A stretch of DNA of 8,983 bases from an uncultured Clostridium sp. Its GTDB lineage: Bacteria; Bacillota; Clostridia; TANB77; CAG-508. The stretch lies in NCBI GenBank assembly GCA_900553685.1, contig USEI01000031.1, positions 1 to 8,983 on the forward strand. Direction: 5' to 3'. Positions 7,419 to 8,983 of this stretch are shown here, piece after piece (within the stretch, counting starts at the first letter, position 1; each line of letters begins with the position of its first letter). Both the position numbers and the translations under genes were made by a program. A model generated the notes under the pieces. It had not been told where the DNA came from. It worked only from the letters and a program-made list of their open reading frames with translations, and made no database searches.

Positions 7419-8136
7419 TGATTTTACCTCCTTTTTCTAAAAATTTACATGTTGAAGATACAAATTTTTTGTCTTCAAAAACATCTTCTTTGCTGCCTAT
7501 TTTTTCAATTTTTCCATCAACTAGTAAGACAATTTTATCTGCAATATCTAATATTCTCTCTTGATGACTTATTGTAATAATTGTTCCCCTTATTTCTGCT
7601 CTCATCTTTTTAAAGACCTGAATTAAGCTATTAAAACTCCATAAATCAATTCCAGCTTCTGGTTCGTCAAAAATTGTAAGTTTTGACTTTTTAGCTTCCA
7701 ACATAGCTATTTCAATCCTTTTTAATTCTCCCCCTGATAAGCTATTATCAACTTCTCTATCTATATATTCCTTAGCACATAAACCAACATCTGATAAATA
7801 ATCACAAATTTCTTTCATTTTAAGTTCATTATTTGCTGCTAAATTAATCATATCTTTTACAGTTAAACCTTTAAATTTAACTGGTTGCTGAAATGCAAAA
7901 CCAATTCCTAATTTTGCTCTTTCTGTTATATTTAATTTAGTAATATCATTCCCATCAAAGTTAATTGTTCCTGAATCTGGATTTTCAATTCCCATAATAA
8001 TTTTTGCAAGTGTTGATTTTCCAGAACCATTAGGTCCAGTAATTGCAATAAAAGTATTATCTTCTATATTCAAATTTACATTATCTAAAATTTGTTTTCC
8101 ATCTCTTTTAAAACATATATTTTTTAATTCTAACAT
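7411..8136 (-). CDS. sufC: Fe-S cluster assembly ATPase SufC (SmsC-like)
   Basis: Cytosolic ABC-type ATPase that drives conformational change in its SufB/D-family partner during Fe-S assembly; it is not a transporter subunit. Numbering from the ATG at 8136 (241 residues): Walker A GPNGSGKST (34-42), Q-loop FQQP (82-85), signature LSGGE (133-137), Walker B LTIFDEPEAGID (153-164) and switch His191. The GF-AFQQP and DEPEAGID strings are typical of SufC-like proteins. I chose the ATG at 8136 because AGGAG (8142-8146) lies 5 nt before it and MLELKNI is the normal SufC beginning. The longer frame from 8175 would add 13 atypical residues and overlap the regulator gene. The gene starts 28 nt after the regulator and overlaps the next gene by 8 nt. 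Confidence 0.94.
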   Translation of the reverse strand: MLELKNICFKRDGKQILDNVNLNIEDNTFIAITGPNGSGKSTLAKIIMGIENPDSGTINFDGNDITKLNITERAKLGIGFAFQQPVKFKGLTVKDMINLAANNELKMKEICDYLSDVGLCAKEYIDREVDNSLSGGELKRIEIAMLEAKKSKLTIFDEPEAGIDLWSFNSLIQVFKKMRAEIRGTIITISHQERILDIADKIVLLVDGKIEKIGSKEDVFEDKKFVSSTCKFLEKGGKING

Positions 8137-8164
8137 TTCTTCTCCTTTTACAATACTATTTATA

Positions 8165-8620
8165 TTATTTTTCATATTTTTTTATTTTTCGTCTCGCACA
8201 ATCTCTGCATTTTTCTTTATTGATATCATATCCACAGTCTAAATTATTAAAATTTAAAACCTTATGAACATATTTCGCAAGTTTATTTAAAGCATTATCT
8301 GAAACAGAGTTCTTTATTTTCTCTGCATCATTTTTAGCATCTTCTTCATTTAATTCTAAAACATCTCTTAAAAATATAAAAACTATATCATAAGCTTCCA
8401 ATATTTTTTTAGCAATATTTTCTCCTTCTTTAGTTAATTCTATTTTTCCATAAGTTTCATAATTTATTAGATTATTATCTTTTAAATTATTTAATGCTTT
8501 ATTAACACTAGGTTTTGTACAATTCATTTTTTTGGCAATATCTGTAACTCTAATATCTCCATTTTGAATTGACAATATATACATATTTTTCAAATATTCT
8601 TCTAAAGATTTAGTTATCAT
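8165..8620 (-). CDS. DtxR/MntR-fold transcriptional regulator with C-terminal cysteine cluster
   Basis: Probable regulator of this operon. Residues 3-65 form a DtxR-type winged helix-turn-helix (SLEEYLKNMYIL, VTDIAKKMNCTKPSVNKALNNL, then YGKIELT), and 66-125 match the DtxR dimerisation/metal domain. Compared by eye with B. subtilis MntR, E8 replaces Asp8 and E100 matches Glu99, but His77 is Tyr77, Glu102 is Lys103, His103 is Asn104 and Glu11 is Lys11, so the usual Fe/Mn site is mostly gone. Instead the C-terminus has Cys129, Cys138 and Cys141 (C-x8-C-x2-C), plus Cys34 in the HTH. At 151 residues it lacks the SH3-like third domain of DtxR. SD AGGAG lies 5 nt before the ATG. Being first in a Fe-S assembly operon suggests control of that operon, possibly by a bound Fe-S cluster; that part is inference. 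It does not belong to the IscR/Rrf2 family. Confidence 0.85.
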   Translation of the reverse strand: MITKSLEEYLKNMYILSIQNGDIRVTDIAKKMNCTKPSVNKALNNLKDNNLINYETYGKIELTKEGENIAKKILEAYDIVFIFLRDVLELNEEDAKNDAEKIKNSVSDNALNKLAKYVHKVLNFNNLDCGYDINKEKCRDCARRKIKKYEK

Positions 8621-8641
8621 TTTTTCTCCTTTTAAATTATT

Positions 8642-8657
8642 GTTAGCTTAGGTTAAC
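8642..8657. promoter_or_regulatory. Possible operator, DtxR-box-like dyad at the transcription start
   Basis: GTTAGCTTAGGTTAAC is an imperfect palindrome (12 of 16 positions equal to its own reverse complement) and contains TTAGGTTAA, which resembles the TTAGGTTAG half-site of DtxR/IdeR boxes. It begins right below the -10 hexamer, so a bound protein would cover the start site and repress. The first gene of the operon is a DtxR-fold regulator, suggesting autoregulation. Its core AGCTTAGGT recurs at 8792-8800. Confidence 0.45.
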
Positions 8658-8686
8658 ATTATATATATTTTTTTATTAAAAGTCAA
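8658..8686 (-). promoter_or_regulatory. Sigma-A (sigma-70) type promoter of the operon
   Basis: On the minus strand, TTGACT (complement of 8681-8686) is followed after exactly 17 bp by TATAAT (complement of 8658-8663). Both hexamers are at or within one base of consensus. The expected start is near 8650, giving a short leader of about 30 nt before the regulator ATG at 8620. No other promoter of this quality was seen in the short gaps within the operon, so all eight genes probably depend on it. Confidence 0.75.
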
Positions 8687-8693
8687 TACTAAT

Positions 8694-8741
8694 AAGTGTA
8701 AAAATTATGGTATTTTATTAAATAAAATTTGTATAACACTT
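8694..8741. repeat. AT-rich palindrome just upstream of the -35 box
   Basis: A perfect 8-bp inverted repeat with one spacer base (ATTTTATT at 8712-8719, A at 8720, AATAAAAT at 8721-8728) is enclosed by a second short inverted pair, AAGTGT (8694-8699) and ACACTT (8736-8741). It could be a binding site for an activator or repressor, or simply curved UP-element-like DNA. In sequence this rich in A and T such symmetry can arise by chance. Confidence 0.3.
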
Positions 8742-8785
8742 TTAATATATTTTTTATAATAAACAAAAAAACTTTTCTATTATAT

Positions 8786-8834
8786 AAAAAAAGCTTAGGT
8801 AAATATAGCTTTCTTTTTATATTTATCTAAACTT
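8786..8834 (-). terminator. Hairpin with T-run upstream of the operon, possible terminator
   Basis: A 17-bp stem (8791-8807 with 8818-8834; one G-T wobble and one mismatch) encloses a 10-nt loop. Read on the minus strand it is followed by seven T (complement of 8786-8792). It lies about 100 bp upstream of the operon promoter, where it could end transcription of a minus-strand gene beyond the right edge or of a short RNA from the right repeat. The stem is very AT-rich, so termination strength is uncertain. One arm contains AGCTTAGGT, the same core as the operator-like dyad. Confidence 0.45.
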
Positions 8835-8929
8835 AATAATTTATTATAACATTAATTAATTTTATAAAATTTTAATATCAATAATAAATTTTGAATATTT
8901 CAATAACTATTAAATTATTTTCTTAATAA

Positions 8930-8983
8930 TATAGGTTTAAAATAGATATGTCACAAGAAAATTGAAAATAAAATATTGAAAAG
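8930..8983. repeat. Right copy of 54-bp terminal inverted repeat
   Basis: Exact reverse complement of positions 2-55, ending on the last base of the window. Together the copies enclose the entire operon, its promoter and its terminator. A promoter-like pair pointing into the window can be read on the minus strand at its inner edge (TTGTGA, 17 bp, TATATT), but it is weak evidence in such AT-rich DNA. Confidence 0.9.

Larger units (their letters stand above)
8621..8983. other. Non-coding upstream region of the operon
   Basis: This 363-bp stretch has no credible reading frame with a ribosome binding site on either strand; it is very AT-rich with frequent stops. It holds the RBS of the regulator (AGGAG at 8626-8630), the operator-like dyad, the promoter, an AT palindrome, a hairpin with T-run and the right-end inverted repeat. 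The part from about 8835 to 8929 shows nothing recognisable. Confidence 0.7.

Noticed and set aside
7352..7564. Short plus-strand open frame opposite the sufC/sufB junction
   Set aside because: Antisense to two conserved genes, no SD, no family resemblance.
8137..8175. Longer sufC reading from the ATG at 8175
   Set aside because: It would overlap the regulator gene, has no good SD, and adds 13 residues not typical of SufC; the ATG at 8136 has AGGAG at 5 nt.
8621..8657. Riboswitch or T-box leader before the operon
   Set aside because: The expected leader is only about 30 nt, too short for a known riboswitch or T-box.
2..8983. Insertion sequence, composite transposon or linear replicon with terminal repeats
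   Set aside because: No transposase, integrase, replication or terminal-protein gene is present and the cargo is housekeeping in character; the inverted repeats are reported, but not as a transposon or telomere.
1..8983. CRISPR array, tRNA or rRNA genes
   Set aside because: No regularly spaced direct repeats and no cloverleaf or rRNA-like segment of higher G+C was seen on either strand.

Overview
This window carries one compact minus-strand operon of eight genes, read from right to left, from a very AT-rich bacterium (roughly a quarter G+C by eye). Codon use, strong AGGAG-type ribosome binding sites, a Firmicutes-type CmpB-like membrane protein and a two-gene minimal SUF system point to an anaerobic low-GC Firmicute, most likely of the class Clostridia. 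That placement is inference; no marker gene for exact taxonomy is present.

Layout in the direction of transcription. The right end (8621-8983) is non-coding: a 54-bp repeat at the very edge, an AT-rich hairpin with a T-run, an AT palindrome, and a near-consensus vegetative promoter (TTGACT, 17 bp, TATAAT) with a DtxR-box-like dyad just below the -10. Then come a small DtxR-fold regulator (8165-8620), the Fe-S assembly ATPase SufC/SmsC (7411-8136), its SufB/SufD-family partner (6501-7418), the tRNA 2-thiouridylase MnmA (5429-6484), a CmpB-family membrane protein of unknown function (4367-5386), a TtcA-type tRNA thiolase broken by a one-base frameshift (3499-4333), a Cu(I)-exporting P-type ATPase with a CopZ-like domain fused at its C-terminus (888-3488), and the t6A dehydratase TcdA (119-856). 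A hairpin followed by a T-run (61-109) ends the unit. Gaps between genes are 8-nt overlaps to 42 nt, so co-transcription from the single visible promoter is likely.

The genes make a coherent set. SmsC-SmsB builds Fe-S clusters. TtcA is itself an Fe-S enzyme that thiolates position 32, MnmA thiolates position 34 and TcdA cyclises t6A at position 37, so three anticodon-loop modifications sit in one unit with Fe-S supply. CopA removes Cu(I), a known destroyer of labile Fe-S clusters. The regulator keeps the DtxR winged-helix domain but has lost most canonical metal ligands and carries a C-terminal cysteine cluster, so it may sense Fe-S status instead of free metal (inference).

The most notable structural feature is that the two ends of the window are 54-bp perfect inverted copies of each other, enclosing the whole operon with its promoter and terminator. 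This could be a natural invertible or repeat-flanked segment, or an assembly contig that stops where a dispersed repeat begins.
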